Notes: generated by a model not told the origin, from the sequence alone. Numbered from the stretch's first letter, positions 1 through 12,360 are shown. The stretch is DNA of 64,000 bases from Lutraria lutraria (GCA_964023205.1 OZ026835.1:20225817-20289816); one strand, 5' to 3'. Made by a program: numbers and translations.

Positions 1-77
1 ATATGTAACAGCAGTATGTGATGTCGATTCAGACAATGAGCCCCATTATACTGTCACTGGGCAACCAGAATGTTTAG
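1..77 (+). CDS. Gene A exon 1 (partial): C-terminal end of a sushi/CCP domain
   Basis: The frame starting at base 2 is open and ends with a short sushi-like tail containing two cysteines (AVCDVDS, PECL). It stops after the first base of a codon at a GTAAAT donor, which matches the phase-1 acceptor of the following HYR exon. The exon's own start lies outside the window. Confidence 0.6.
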
Positions 78-340
78 GTAAATATAAGGTCCATTCCATT
101 TTCCTTGGTATTCATATAATCGCCTTAAAAAGCATGGTTGACTTTTTTGTTAAATGTAGCCTCTTCGATGCCTCAACCTATGACCGTTTAAGTCTGGCAA
201 TGAAATATCTTTCTGCGGTAGATAAAGTCACTTAAGTTCAATATCAGATATAATCCTTTTGATAGTTACCTTATCTCGAGTACCTGTTGGAATAAATGTA
301 AAGACTAATGACTCATCTACTTTATTTGCCATAATTTCAG

Positions 341-604
341 ACAATGAACGGCCTATATTTACAAACTGTGGTCAAACCAACCTCCTTACATTTGAAGCAA
401 TTAAGGGAACCAGATCCGCGTATGTTCACTACACTGCACCTTTAGCTACAGACAATTATGATTCATTTCCATCAGTAACAAAAGTGGCTGGACCAAATAT
501 TGGAGACACAATTAGTGCAGATAGAATTACAACTGTTGAATTTCAAGCCATGGATGCAGCCGGGAATCCTTCAGACTTGTGTATCTTTACTTTAGAAGTT
601 GAAG
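341..604 (+). CDS. Gene A exon 2: HYR domain 1
   Basis: An 88-codon, phase 1-1 exon between a TTTCAG acceptor and a GAAG|GTAGT donor. It encodes one HYR domain, an immunoglobulin-like fold of cell-adhesion proteins. The family signature is clear: DNERPIFTNC at the N-terminus, a central alternation of hydrophobic residues, and the closing motif AMDAAGNPSDLC (usual form A.D.AGN...C.F.V.V). It opens the first of three HYR-sushi-sushi repeats. Confidence 0.88.
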
Positions 605-1008
605 GTAGTATTGATATGATTATTGTTATCACAGTACACAATGTATTACGAGAAAGGACTCGAATAATTCTCTGGCACAACTAAATATACAAATACAACA
701 AAACAACTAAATGGCGTACAAGCTGTAAACCAGAAGAGACAGTCTCAGCCGCTGTACTTATAAACATTCTGATAAAATAATGTAGTTTTAGAGACAATTT
801 AAGTAGAAAGAGTAAATCAAGATCACAAAAAGTAGAACTTGTTGAGACATCACAAGATGTGTATTTGAATATGTCTAGCAAGTTTCTTTATGTAAATTCT
901 TGGTTTTTATCTACGGCTCTGTAATGACCATATATAAACTGCCGAATGGGTAGTTAAACAACAGGTAGATAAAAATATATATATGTATCTATAATATGAT
1001 TATTTCAG

Positions 1009-1185
1009 TCATAGAGTGTCCAGTATACATACCGGTAGTAAATGCTGAGTTAACATTTTCTAATGAGAATGTATATGGCAGTGTATGTACTGTGATATGT
1101 GATGATGGGTATGAAGTGGTTGGAAGCAGTGAATCAGAATGTTTGCAAGATGGTTCATGGTCTGTATCCGATCTTCAATGTCAAG
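1009..1185 (+). CDS. Gene A exon 3: sushi/CCP domain
   Basis: A 59-codon phase 1-1 exon encoding one complement-control-protein module. It begins VIECP, has YGSVCTVICDDGY in the middle and ends GSWSVSDLQC. The invariant tryptophan sits between cysteines III and IV. The extra cysteine pair around the Y-G-S-x-C motif is typical of sushi modules in SVEP1-like proteins. Confidence 0.88.
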
Positions 1186-1727
1186 GTAAGAAAAACATGT
1201 ACAGTAATACCTATAAATACAAGCTAAAAAGGGCTTTTAGCAAGTATTTACAGTTCACCTACGGCATAGGATTTTTGGGTCTTTCGAATCGATACATGAA
1301 TACATGTGTATTACATGGCGGCCTTTATTCACCTGTGGTCTTTCGTTAACCTTGGAAGGTTTCATCATATCTGTTTGGTTTCTATATACTCATATGTGTA
1401 ATTAAACTACATTTGAAAACACAAACTGTGGCTATTATGCATGTCTGCAAATGTATGTCGCAAGTGAATTGAAGAAATAGGCGGTCTACTTGCGTTTTGT
1501 TAAATTTGTATCAATCATTAAAATGTTTGCATCCCGAGAAATTGGTTTACAAACTTATAAATATTTACTCTTAAACTGTTTGTTTTCCTTTTTTTTTACA
1601 TCATTGTGTCCGGAGTATCATCTTCGTCAGTGTAAAACCAAGGTACGCAATGATGATTACATGAAACAGTAAGGATGAAGAACGCCCTTTGAATATCTTG
1701 AATTTTACTTCAATGTGTACCTTTCAG

Positions 1728-1916
1728 AGACAGTGTGTCCAACTGCACCGAATCCTCCAGCGAATGGGTTATACGAATGTTCGGATTTAACGTACGCGTA
1801 CAACTCTATGTGTTACGCAAAATGTGATACAGGTTTTAAGTTACAGCCACAACCGTCTTATGCCCGTTGTAAGGCGGACCTCACTTGGGAAATATTCAAC
1901 ATGCCTGAATGCAAAG
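1728..1916 (+). CDS. Gene A exon 4: sushi/CCP domain
   Basis: A 63-codon phase 1-1 exon after CTTTCAG, ending at AAAG|GTAC. The module runs from TVCPTAPNPPANG through YAKCDTGF to LTWEIFNMPEC. The PxNG turn, aromatic and glycine positions and the Trp before the last Cys identify a sushi domain, the second of the pair after HYR 1. Confidence 0.87.
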
Positions 1917-2145
1917 GTACTTTACTGCATATTTAACATAGATTTGAAAACAATATATTGCACTTAAATGATTTTAAGAAGTTTTAGCAACTGAGAGGAC
2001 GAAAAACGATGATATCTACGAAATAACATTCATTCACTCCTGCTTAATTCTAAATAACAAATGTATTCGTTTTTTTATTGTACCCTAAAGATAATCTCTA
2101 AAATTGATGAATTGATGCTTATTATATCATGAATAATAACTTCAG

Positions 2146-2397
2146 ATATCACTCCGCCATCAATCACTGATTGCCCAAATCAGTACTCGTTTGCAGCTAA
2201 TAAAGGTTCTTCAAGTGCAATTGTTACATGGACGGAACCAACAGCTTATGATATTGTAGACAATATTCCAATGGTGATTCAGTTGTCTGGACCAAGTCCT
2301 GGATCTCTCTTGGAAGGAGAAGAAACGGTGAAATATCAAGCATTTGATACGGCTGGGAACCCTTCGGATATATGCGAAATACATGTAATAGTCAATG
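2146..2397 (+). CDS. Gene A exon 5: HYR domain 2
   Basis: An 84-codon phase 1-1 exon after CTTCAG, ending AATG|GTATG. Translation gives ITPPSITDCPN at the start, VTWTEPTAYD in the middle and FDTAGNPSDIC near the end, the standard HYR pattern. It was missed by simple ORF calling because it lacks an internal start codon. Confidence 0.87.
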
Positions 2398-3028
2398 GTA
2401 TGTATGAAGACTTTTTAGGTCGTAATGCATGCTAGGTGTAAATAAATACAAAACCAAACTTCAGTGTAAATAGATTGACGTGCGTTTGCTTTGACGCATC
2501 TTAAAACATAGGACAACGTTGGATAATAGAGTAAAACCAGTCTTTACTAGTCACAAGTAGTCGCATGTAGGATAAGTTTTAAATATACCTACAACAATTT
2601 AAGACTCTATAAGACCATATGTTTCTACGTCGTACTGCGCAGGACAGTCAAGCGTAATAGCAGGACTTTTTGTCGCATCAGTCCTAAGGTTTTTTATACG
2701 ACTTTGTAAAATTACGTAGGTCTCAGAAATTTTAGTCTTAGACCTGGCCAGAGGTTATAATACTTATAAACGGTCTGCGAGCTCAAATCTCAGCAGTTCC
2801 ATTCTTAAAATATTACGGTTGAAACATTTAGCAGATTAATGTTTAAATTAGAATTCAGGTTAAATGTGCTCTAAGACTTGTGTATCAATCATCTCAGTGT
2901 TGCCTGATAATAAGTTTTATAACTTTGATGCCAGATATATCTCCATGAAGATCGGTGATTTAGAATGCGTAAATCTCTAGTATATTGTTGGCTGCCAATG
3001 ACTAACCATATAATTGTTTGCATTGCAG

Positions 3029-3211
3029 TGATAGAGTGCCCTTCTCCAAGCTGGTCTGAAAGCGCAGATATAAGTTGTGATCTTGGTACTATTTATGGTA
3101 GTAGTTGTAATTATACATGCGATGTTGGTTTTGAAGTGTCTGAACCATCAACAGTTGAATGCTTGCAAGATGGATCGTGGTCCTATGGGTTCCAACCACC
3201 AACGTGTTCAC
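3029..3211 (+). CDS. Gene A exon 6: sushi/CCP domain
   Basis: A 61-codon phase 1-1 exon (TTGCAG acceptor, CAC|GTAAG donor). It resembles exon 3 closely: VIECPSPSW at the start, YGSSCNYTCDVGFEV in the middle and ECLQDGSWS near the end. The similarity supports duplication of the whole HYR-sushi-sushi cassette. Confidence 0.87.
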
Positions 3212-3803
3212 GTAAGATATAATTATGTAGCATTTTATTGATGCATGGACATATCTACACAATGTTGAACATGTATGCTATGTTTGTCATTGTACAAGTG
3301 ATATATCCTTAATGAACGACCAGTCGACTTATACATGTTCAACGCAACAAATAAGTTTCATAATTGTAATATAATTAAATCTTAATCAGTGTGCCAAGCA
3401 AAAATTTAGTTTAAACAGAAGATGTTTTCATTAAGAACTGTTTGTTTTATTTCGATTCTAAGGATCAAATTTCTCTCTTTCCCAGATTAGTACAGCACTT
3501 GGATATGCATGATGAACAAGTTAATTGATGAAGTTCGGTGCATCCTCTCCAAAGCAACACCCTTAATAATAACCCTAAAAAATGTTGTTGCTGAGTGGTT
3601 GTTGCTCTAGAGAGTTTAATTTAGCAGAGAGGTTGCACTGTATATCCAAATTTTCAGTAAAATATTTCGAGCATAAATGTATGCATGTAGTTGGGTTTAG
3701 TTTAAACCCAATGGTTCTTCATGTGTTTGTACATAAAATATAAAATTTAGTAAATTAGTTTCTTATATGAATGCATCACTGACAGTCATTTATTTCCTCT
3801 TAG

Positions 3804-3986
3804 GAATTACTTGCGGTCAACCGAATTCACCTGCAAATGGAGCATTTCAGTGTCTTGATTTTTCATTCGAGTATGAAAGCGCTTGTGTTCTTGTGTGTAA
3901 CACTGGATTCACTTTGGATCATTCAGTGTATGCGATATGTCAGACAAATGGTCAATGGTCGCTAACATCAACTGAGCAATGCCGAG
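3804..3986 (+). CDS. Gene A exon 7: sushi/CCP domain
   Basis: A 61-codon phase 1-1 exon after CTCTTAG, ending CGAG|GTAC. It starts ITCGQPNSPANGAFQC and ends NGQWSLTSTEQC. The PANG motif and spacing match exon 4, so it is the second sushi of cassette 2. Confidence 0.87.
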
Positions 3987-5286
3987 GTACAAGCTCTTAT
4001 TTCCCTCAACTATTAAATGTAATTGAAGATTTTATCATGCAACTGCCACAGTAACTGCCTGATAACACATGACCTGAGAACATTATGTGTTCTCAGGTCA
4101 ATAGGCTGCTATTAGCCTGAGAACACTTATTGGCTCCGCCCACAAAGACGGACTACTTTCATAAATTATGAATGGAACATTTTATTTGCTAAATTATAAA
4201 AAACAGTGTTTTTTGTCAAAGAAATTTATTATAAGAAATATAAAAATAGTATACAATGTATCTGAACACAAATGATCATAAACAAAAACAAAGAATCATC
4301 AAGAAATGCTTATTTATGCAACTTAACAAAATACTAAACTTACATCAAAGGAAAAAAATGGGAGCAACTCTGGAACGTCGACATGTGATTTACTAGAGAA
4401 TCGTGTAAAACGTCATAGAATGACGTCACTTTGTTCAACCGTGCGCGATGTATTTCCCGCAAAATCGTGTAAATTTATTGAAATTGAAGTTATATGGACG
4501 AAAATAATGCCGATTAAGCAGTAAGAAAATAATTCTACCATTACCTATGAGTTGTAGATAATTGTTAACAAATGATTTCTTTAATGTGAAATTAAATTTT
4601 TTGATCCATGAGAGCTTTTTTTTATTATTTTTCCCAATTGTAGTGAACTATTTATCTGCGGATGTTGACTGTTTTTGTGATTCGCCGGGAGACCGTAATA
4701 ATCACACTAGCCGCGGAATTAAACGCTAAATTTAAGGTGAAATGACAATAAATAATGCTCCGAAAATGAGTTACATGATAAATAGAAACTCGGGTCAACT
4801 AAGAAATTTAAATATTTTTTATAACTAAACATAATCGTATTTGTTAAAAGTAGTTAGGCAACAGAACGGCCATCGAAATTCACTGAATATTCATACGCTA
4901 AGTCATAAGCACGAGTATTTCAATTGTTTAATACACAGAATTAACAGACAGAATATCCAAACAAATATGACACCAAAAACTGACAAATGATTGGAAATGT
5001 ATCGTTTAACACAAATACAGTCAAACCTGTGTAAGGAGTCACCTCCGATAAAGGTCAACCTGCGAATAAAGGCCTACTGTTGATGTCATTAAAGGACATA
5101 CTTTTTCATCTGAAGGTTGCCTTTGTTCACAGGCTTGTCTAAACATGTACTTTTAATTAGTAGATACATACTGGTACATGCCTATTTACAGTTCGTAATA
5201 AGACTGACGAAGTGTTAATTTACACTGTTTTTTATAAAATTCGTTTTTCCTGTAGAAATTCTTTGATTTTGTTGTTGTTGTTTCAG
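3987..5286 (+). other. Gene A intron with a small hairpin
   Basis: This 1.3-kb intron holds a perfect 12-bp hairpin at 4071-4099 (GACCTGAGAACA, 5-base loop). A third copy of CCTGAGAACA follows at about 4118, which looks like a MITE remnant. Nothing coding was seen. Confidence 0.6.
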
Positions 5287-5550
5287 ATTTTATTCCTCCA
5301 ACTTTATACGACTGTAGAAGTTATCAAATATTTGACACGGATCGTGGACAAAATACGACAACTGGGAACTGGGTTATTCCTAAAGCTACTGACAATGTAG
5401 ACGTCACGGATGATATAATAATAGAACAATTGTCTGGTCCGGTGATTGGATCACAGCTACCTGTTGGAACAACAATTGTTGAATATAGAGCAGTTGATTC
5501 AGAGGGCAACCCGTCAGTTCATACATGCTCAATATCAGTCGTTGTTGAAG
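5287..5550 (+). CDS. Gene A exon 8: HYR domain 3
   Basis: An 88-codon phase 1-1 exon after GTTTCAG, ending GAAG|GTATT. The start FIPPTLYDCRS, the core VDVTDDIIIEQLSGP and the closing EYRAVDSEGNPSVHTCSI are a standard HYR domain. It opens cassette 3. Confidence 0.88.
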
Positions 5551-6485
5551 GTATTGTTTTTTACCCAAGTTTCACATTTAGCAAACAGAACTTGTGTTTC
5601 CAGATATATTATATAACATGTTTTGACTAAAATCAAAGATAGAAAAAGACTAAACGGCACTAAAGCAGTGACCGTCGAGAAACATGGTATTGTCTTGGTC
5701 CGTGCATGGTCCGCTTTTCCATGATATAACTGCACTTATTGTATCCTTTTGATACGTTTGAACCGTGAACTGCCATATGATGCGATATTCTATTGAATAG
5801 CTCTGCATCAATAACGACAGAATGGTTTTGCTTAACGTGTATCCAAGTACGGGTGTATTTCGGTATAGATATCTGTTACTTTGTTGTGTCTATGTAACTT
5901 ATGAGAAATGTTTTTATTTTCCTTTCCATTCTGTGTTCATATACTAAATGATTTCGTATAAAGTCTATAATAGTATAAGTGACTGATAAGCCTTATTAGG
6001 CTGTTTTTTTTCAAAATATTTATGTATTATTTCACATTGTGTATTTCTTATATTATGCCTGTCACTATAATAAATAAACAATATATTATATACATGTTCT
6101 ATCATTCAACCGAATGTGATATACCTAAACCTGATGCACAATTTATTACATAAGACGTAAAAAATGGACCACACAGTTAGATCAGTCATTTGTTGATATA
6201 TACAATCTGTTACTTACACATCTCCTTTGAATTAAATCTTATACTTTTATGGTGAAAATTATAATAATATTTAAGTCCTCCATCAGACTCGAATGAAGAA
6301 GTAGATAAGACAACCTTTATTTTTCTAACTGCAAGTATTTTACTAAAATAAAATTGAATGACTTGTATGGTATGTAGGTAAACATTGATTGATGCTGAAT
6401 TCCACTTGATCAAAGTTTACATAGCAAACGATATAAACTCCAAATGTACCATTGATAACAATGTATGAACATTTGGTTTCTTCAG

Positions 6486-6680
6486 AGGTGGTGTGCAACG
6501 ACCCGAAGTATTCGTTCAACGACAAAAATTTATTATACAACTGTTCTTCATTCAGATGGGGAGATAATTGTACATTATCCTGTCCTATCTCGGCCTCACT
6601 CACCTTAACAGGACCCAACACCATTACATGTGAAGCCACCTACTGGAATTATGAAGGCTTTGTTCAGCCATTCTGTGAAG
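6486..6680 (+). CDS. Gene A exon 9: sushi-like domain
   Basis: A 65-codon phase 1-1 exon (CTTCAG acceptor, GAAG|GTAAA donor). It has six cysteines (VVCND, YNCSS, DNCTLSC, ITCEA, PFCE) rather than four, and a W-x-x-x-G pattern before the last Cys. It is the most divergent sushi of the set and aligns by position with exons 3 and 6. Confidence 0.75.
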
Positions 6681-7010
6681 GTAAATATACCTGCTTTTAA
6701 TTTATATTTATATAAATGGCTGTCTCAGCAGCTGAACATATTGCGAAAACTTATTATCTATAATGAATTGTCTTAGAACACTAAATAATGTTCTTCCACA
6801 AAATATTCCGCTTGAGGAAAATATATTTCTATGTCTCTGATGTATATCTAAAATCTTATCGGAATTACAGTTTGTGAAATACAACATGGGTCTTGATAAA
6901 GGACTAATGAACATGAGAATTCTTCAACAAATCACTAGGTTACCTTTGATGTGTTTACTTATAATGAAAACTGAGGTATCAGCCATATAAACATTATATA
7001 TTTTACATAG

Positions 7011-7193
7011 CTGAAGTATGTCCAAAGAATCTGAATGCACCGCAAAATGGAGGACTGAGCTATACAAATGTTGACCAGCCAATTGCTTTTGTGACATGTA
7101 ACACTAATTATGATTTAGAACAATCCTTTAATGGACAGGTATTTTGCCTAGACAATGGAACCTGGACAACAAATCCCATTCCAGAATGCACAA
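7011..7193 (+). CDS. Gene A exon 10: sushi/CCP domain
   Basis: A 61-codon phase 1-1 exon after TACATAG, ending CAA|GTAAG. The protein starts EVCPKNLNAPQNGG and ends CLDNGTWTTNPIPEC, a textbook sushi ending. It closes the third HYR-sushi-sushi cassette and directly precedes module X. Confidence 0.87.
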
Positions 7194-7661
7194 GTAAGAA
7201 TAAAAAAATATTATTTAGTTGATATTTATATGTAAACATGTAATCAAGTTCATTTAGCTGCATAGAACGTAGTGAAAACTCCCAGTATTATGGTAGTGAA
7301 AAACATCTTACTTTTTACTTACAAATGACTGGCCAACGATACAACAAAGACACCTGCTCGAAATTTAGTATATATTTGTAAAGGCTCCCACTTCTTATTC
7401 AGATACAATTTCAATAATATAATTATTGAATATGTACCTAAATAAATAAATGATTTGTTAGCACATAAGACTTTTTGTAGATGGAGTACTCTTTTGTTGC
7501 TGTCTAGTTCCCATTGCACTCATGTGAAAATTTGACCTATGTGGTTTGAGCCTTTTATATTTGCTCGAAATTTGATCGTTAAACTGTCTTTGATCTGTTG
7601 TAGAAAACTGTCTAATGAGACTTTGGCTGGGGATATTTTTACTTACATTATTACATTATAG

Positions 7662-8162
7662 GAGCTCGTCGGCCAGGCTTGAATCTCCTTCCTATTGAAT
7701 ATTGTTATGAAGGCGACTGCAATGACCCGGCAACAATAGCATCAATCAAAGACTCCTCATTCCAGTTCCTTAAGGACTTTTTTAAAGGAACTGCATACGA
7801 ACTTGAATGCCTTGCTGACGACACCTGTGGATATGATGATATCACTGTCTCTTGTGGACCAACATTGAGAAAACGGCGTGAAGTTGATCATCATCTCGTT
7901 AAAAAAGGAATTGTTAAAAGACAGATATCAGAAGTCTGGGTTAAAATAGTTATGTCAAAAAATGGAAGTGTGTCGTCGTTTCAGGATTTACTGGCACACG
8001 AAGCGGACTTGATAGATTTGATTGAATTACTACACATCAAGTTTTTAAATGATACGCCAGATGCAACTTGTTGTCCAGTCGTAATTGATTCATTCCAGAG
8101 AGATGATTATTCCACCATTGACTGTAGTGAACCAGGTCAAGTTCAGGATGGATTCTCTTGTA
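7662..8162 (+). CDS. Gene A exon 11: module X, cysteine-rich linker with a furin-like site
   Basis: A 167-codon phase 1-1 exon, the longest in the gene, between a TTATAG acceptor and a GTAAGT donor. I do not recognise a named domain. The N-terminal third has cysteines (YCYEGDC, ELECLADDTC, VSCGP). A basic RKRR (7868-7879) and a second KR about 13 residues on follow. The C-terminal part is an amphipathic, possibly alpha/beta stretch (VWVKIVMS, LIDLIELLHIKF) ending in CC and DCSEPGQVQDGFSC. A related module, also carrying an RKKR site, occurs at 24971-26161. Cleavage by a furin-type protease in the secretory pathway is inference from the motif only. Confidence 0.75.
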
Positions 8163-8349
8163 GTAAGTAAATATTAATTGTTTAGCACTATATCATTTTG
8201 TATATTATGATATAACTGACTGTGGATATGATGGATTTTGCTCATCAAACTAATTGAACATACACTTCTATTATTGTTCTTTGTTTATTGTCCGTCCGCA
8301 TGTGACGCATCCTAGAAATCCTTTTTAAATGGTTGTTAATGTATTTCAG

Positions 8350-8517
8350 AATCTTGCGCAATTGGAAAATTCATGGAGGAGATTAATGGTAGTTACGAAT
8401 GTACTAAATGTCCGATAGGAACTTACATGGATCATGATTCTGCTACCGTATGCATCACATGTCCTCCTGGAACATCAACATATAGCGTTGGAACCCAGTC
8501 ATCAGATTTGTGCTTAG
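8350..8517 (+). CDS. Gene A exon 12: GCC2/GCC3 (ephrin-receptor-like) module 1
   Basis: A 56-codon phase 1-1 exon. The pattern C-x2-C-P-x-G-T-Y near its middle (CTKCPIGTYM) and C-x2-CPPGTST-x-G at the end is diagnostic of the GCC2/GCC3 repeat found in ephrin receptors and SVEP1. Each repeat is a small disulfide-linked unit. It lies directly after module X, as in the second cluster. Confidence 0.87.
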
Positions 8518-9513
8518 GTAAGCTTAGCTACTCTGAGCATTTGTATGATAAAACAGCTGGTATGACTGTATATCAACCAGCTATAATATGTGACGTATAT
8601 CAACCATTTATTCAATGTAACGTAAATTGTTATTAAAGCAAACGATTTTGATGTTGGACAATGATAAATGCGGAAGTGTCAAGGCTATGTAGTGACAGGG
8701 AACTTGCGGAACTTAATGTTGTGTACAATTTGGAAACATTATTTAACGTTGAAACCATTTAATAATTGTATTCTCTTTTGAATTATATCGACTTCATAAA
8801 AACAATGTACTTGTATTAAATACTTATATACAATGTATATTTACTATCTATTGATATAGATTATAATGCTTTCTTAGACCCCCCCCCCCCCCCCCCCCCG
8901 ACCAAATATCATACATTTACCAAAACACTATCCGTGACCTATCCCCCACATACGACCATACATATAATGGAGTGGAGGACTAACCTAAGTCTACCTGAGA
9001 TTACCAGCTGTTCATGTTTTGTAGCAAAGCTTCAGGGCTTAAAACAAGCTCGGAAGATCCTATTTCACACTTCTTCCGGCGAAACAAAAACCAAATTAAT
9101 TGTTGACACATTGTTATGTATGGAAAGCTTTATAATTTGAATTTTTGATAGTGTTTACAGGCGTTCAATAACTTTCCTGAAACGTGAACAAAAAGGCAAT
9201 CACGACCAAAGGAAAAACAGAACAATCCACATTCAGAGTTATCTAGTGAACTAAGTGCATCTAATTTCATATTTATTCTTTATTACATATTTTATAATTG
9301 AAATGCATGTATTACTATCATCTTTTGAATTATTCGTATTGTTCTCGCGTTTTATAGCTGCAGCCTTGTATAACTTCTTATTACGAATGACAGCGAAAAT
9401 TGATGGATCGAACACGTGCTAGGGATATTCGCATGTCCATTTTGAATTTTCTTTTATCCATTTAAAAAAACAGTACATGTACTTCTAACAGGACTCTTAT
9501 TTTACCCTTTTAG
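8518..9513 (+). other. Gene A intron with a poly-C run
   Basis: No gene is visible in this 1-kb intron. A run of about 20 cytosines (near 8880-8899) is the only marked feature; its length is likely to be unreliable in the assembly. Confidence 0.6.
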
Positions 9514-9666
9514 ATCTTTGCCCCGTCGGTCATTCCTCATTGTCTGGGTTGGTACCATGTACCCCATGTAGTAAAGGCTTTTATCAGGACGCAATGGGAC
9601 AAACGTCATGTATCCAATGTGATGATGGATACACAACATTTTCAACTGGACAGGATATTTGCGCAT
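9514..9666 (+). CDS. Gene A exon 13: GCC2/GCC3 module 2
   Basis: A 51-codon phase 1-1 exon after CTTTTAG, ending GCAT|GTAAG. It reads LCPVGHSS, then CTPCSKGFYQD, then CIQCDDGYTT and ends QDIC. The CxxC-x-x-G-[FY] repeat confirms a second GCC2/GCC3 unit. No internal start codon opens this exon, so it is easy to miss. Confidence 0.87.
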
Positions 9667-10891
9667 GTAAGTTATGTTTCCATAAAGTTGTATGATGATT
9701 GATTTGGCGACTATGAATTTGTGTATTTAATATAATAAGATCGATCTATGTTGTGAACCGGTTTGATGGAAAAATAAAAGAATTTTGACGTACTTATAAA
9801 CATAATACTTTTTGGTTACATTCGATAATACTTCTTTTATGTTTTGAAAATTGCTAGGCTTCGCCATTTTTATGCCATATTCACATGTTATAACGAAAAT
9901 ACTGTGCAGCTTGTCAACAATCAAGATAAAGCGGCCTGTGTAAACTTGTTAATCACAACACGTAAAGAAGAAAGTAAATACAGAAACATCGTTTCATTTT
10001 ATGTGTACACAAAAGTTTACAACCATTGTATAAACGGGTAAAATGGGTTTATAAGAAATGAATATAATATCGTAGTTTAGCATAGAAATTTGGTGCAGTT
10101 GGTAAAGCCTTCAGAATCGCTCTAGAGCTAAGCTAAAATTTTATCGCGAGTTCGAACCTCAGCGGTTGTCTCTTTTTCTTTTTCACCTTTTTCGTACATA
10201 GGTATAGGTTTGTTATAGCATTTTAGTAGTAAACTTTTAAGAAAAAGAATGCATTATTGTCCTGTGTAACGCGAAGTGTGTAGTGCTAAAGTACTTGAAG
10301 TGTTAGTACCGTGCACAAGTATTTCGTGCCAACTTATCTGAAGGCTTACTAGCTAAATATGGCTGAAAATAGATCGACATTTAATAGCGAACCAATCGTT
10401 ATTACCAGAATTCCGACGAAATGTATAAGGCTAATCTTCATCATGTTTATTACATGTACAGATATTCAAAAAAGATATACCAAACGGTAAAAATGCTAAT
10501 GATATAAACACTAGATCTAGTATAATCTTTACAAAAACAAAAAAAAATACGAATTGACGGACTTTAAAAAAAAAAATAGGATATAATTTAGGAAAAAGTA
10601 CTATCACGGTCTTACACTGATATTTTGGCAACAGATGTATCAACAGCCAACGTCGATACCAACTGCGCCACGCCGACATTTGGTGTAGTAAATGAAAATT
10701 TGTAAACCATATACTAGTCAGTCTACATGTCTACTGATAATTTGACAATGGTTTTACACCGTAAAAGTGGACTCGACCACTGCGTCACTCTACAATTATC
10801 CTAACTGAACAGTATTATCATTATTGTTATTACAAACGTGAATAAATAGCATTAAATACATAATTATGTGTTCATTTTGTATGTGTTTTAG
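9667..10891 (+). other. Gene A intron with a tRNA-like SINE head
   Basis: A 1.2-kb AT-rich intron. Its only recognisable content is the tRNA-like segment annotated at 10086-10170. Open frames in it have no family features. Confidence 0.6.
10086..10170 (+). repeat. tRNA-derived SINE-like segment
   Basis: An A-box-like TGGTGCAGTTGG (10091-10102) is followed 46 bases later by a B-box GAGTTCGAACCTC (10148-10160). The arms do not fold into a full cloverleaf by eye, so this is a tRNA-derived SINE head rather than a working tRNA gene. Confidence 0.5.
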
Positions 10892-11063
10892 ATTACGATG
10901 TGGTGTTTTCCGGAGATCATGTAGTTGATATTTACAGTACAGCGAGCGACACAAATGAAGTTACGATCTTGTCTTGGGTTTTTAAAGACTGTCAAACATC
11001 ACTGGAAGTTGAGTTTGGAAATTCAGAGTTCGTGATCAATATTGAGTCATCAATCAGTATCGG
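10892..11063 (+). CDS. Gene A exon 14: LamG/pentraxin-like domain, part 1
   Basis: A phase 1-2 exon (172 bases) after TGTTTTAG. It encodes the opening beta-strands of a concanavalin-A-like sandwich: YDVVFSGDHVVDIY, then TILSWVFKDC, then FVINIESS. It is the only domain in the gene built from several exons with a non-phase-1 internal boundary; the three exons together keep the 1-1 symmetry. Confidence 0.75.
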
Positions 11064-11395
11064 GTAAGTTACGTTTCAATGTTATATTGAAATGCGGAAA
11101 GCAAGCTTCGTCGTGTTTTGTTAACTTATGTATACTTCACATGACATTTTCTTTTTTATAAACAGTATGGAATTAAACATATTGATTTGTAATTGTTTAT
11201 AACTTCAGTAATTTGCACATTGTGTAAAGCACAAATGACATAGTTATCAATATAAAGTACATTTGTATTTTCAAGTCATTCTTTTCAAGTAATACATAAT
11301 AAATTATATAACTGTTAGAAAAAGAAACATCTTATGTAGAATTGATATAAAGTTCCCAACCAGGGTCTATCTCACTGGAATCATGTTTATTTCAG

Positions 11396-11580
11396 TGGTA
11401 ACTCAATCATGGATTACTCACCTTATTGCAACACGTGGACACATGTAGCTCTAAGTGTTAGCAGCACTGGTTATACATTATTCATCAATGGAGAAACATA
11501 CAAGTCTGATCCACAACCGGCTTTGTCTTTGATTCCTAACACTAGACCCGTCAGCATAGGCTTTATTACCAATAATGGTG
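11396..11580 (+). CDS. Gene A exon 15: LamG/pentraxin-like domain, part 2
   Basis: A phase 2-1 exon after TTTCAG. The key string W-T-H-V-A-L followed by Y-T-L-F-I-N-G-E (WTHVALSVSSTGYTLFINGE) is the classical LamG/pentraxin core. Two donors in the same phase are possible (11577 or 11580), three bases apart, so one glycine is uncertain. Confidence 0.75.
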
Positions 11581-12015
11581 GTATAACCTTTTTCTTATTT
11601 ATAATTATTTATAGTTCGATACTATTTCATTTTTTGTAATTCTGTTGTTTGTACGAACAATAAAGTTATTACTGTATTTCAACAATCGCTCAGTTTTCAT
11701 TTTTTCTGCATACCAAACAGCTTCCATTAACCGAGTGTAGAAAAGCGTTCATAGTACTTATGTCTGCATCAAAATTCATGCGCGAATTATCGTTCGTTTT
11801 CCAAAACTCACCCTACATAGAAATCTACTTTTGACTGCTTTGTAGTTCCGAACAACAGCAGAACCTTCAGAGCATTGATTTAAATATGTAATTCTACAGT
11901 CCAAAGATAGATGATAATTGGTTGATGGATTTAATCAAATAAGTATGCTCCTTTTGATTGAGTTGAATCAGTTACATATGTAAAGAGGCATTGTCTCATA
12001 TAATATTTCTTCCAG

Positions 12016-12180
12016 AAATACGTCTAAGCTCGTTTGCTTTATACAATTCTGAATTAACTTCCATGGACATCACCAGCTACCAGTCTTCTTGTATTGCTGA
12101 ATATGAAGGGGCCATTGTGATATCGGATGATATGATACATCAATATGAAGGAATTGATGTGGATACATCAACATGTATAG
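12016..12180 (+). CDS. Gene A exon 16: LamG/pentraxin-like domain, part 3
   Basis: A 55-codon phase 1-1 exon after CTTCCAG, ending ATAG|GTAAG. It supplies the last strands (IRLSSFALYNSELTS), equivalent to the 'v-x-i-[WY]-x-x-x-L' closing segment of LamG-type domains, followed by an acidic tail ending in STC. Confidence 0.72.
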
Positions 12181-12360
12181 GTAAGTTAATAAATGAATAT
12201 AAATATAAAGGTGCAAGGTGTTTTAATTCAACAATGCTTGAAATTTTATCATACTTAATGCAAAATTAAGAAGAAGTAACATAAATATTCATGTTTTATC
12301 AATATTTAGTGTTTACGTTGTTTAACGGTCCATTCGATAGGATAGCTGTGTTAATTTCAG

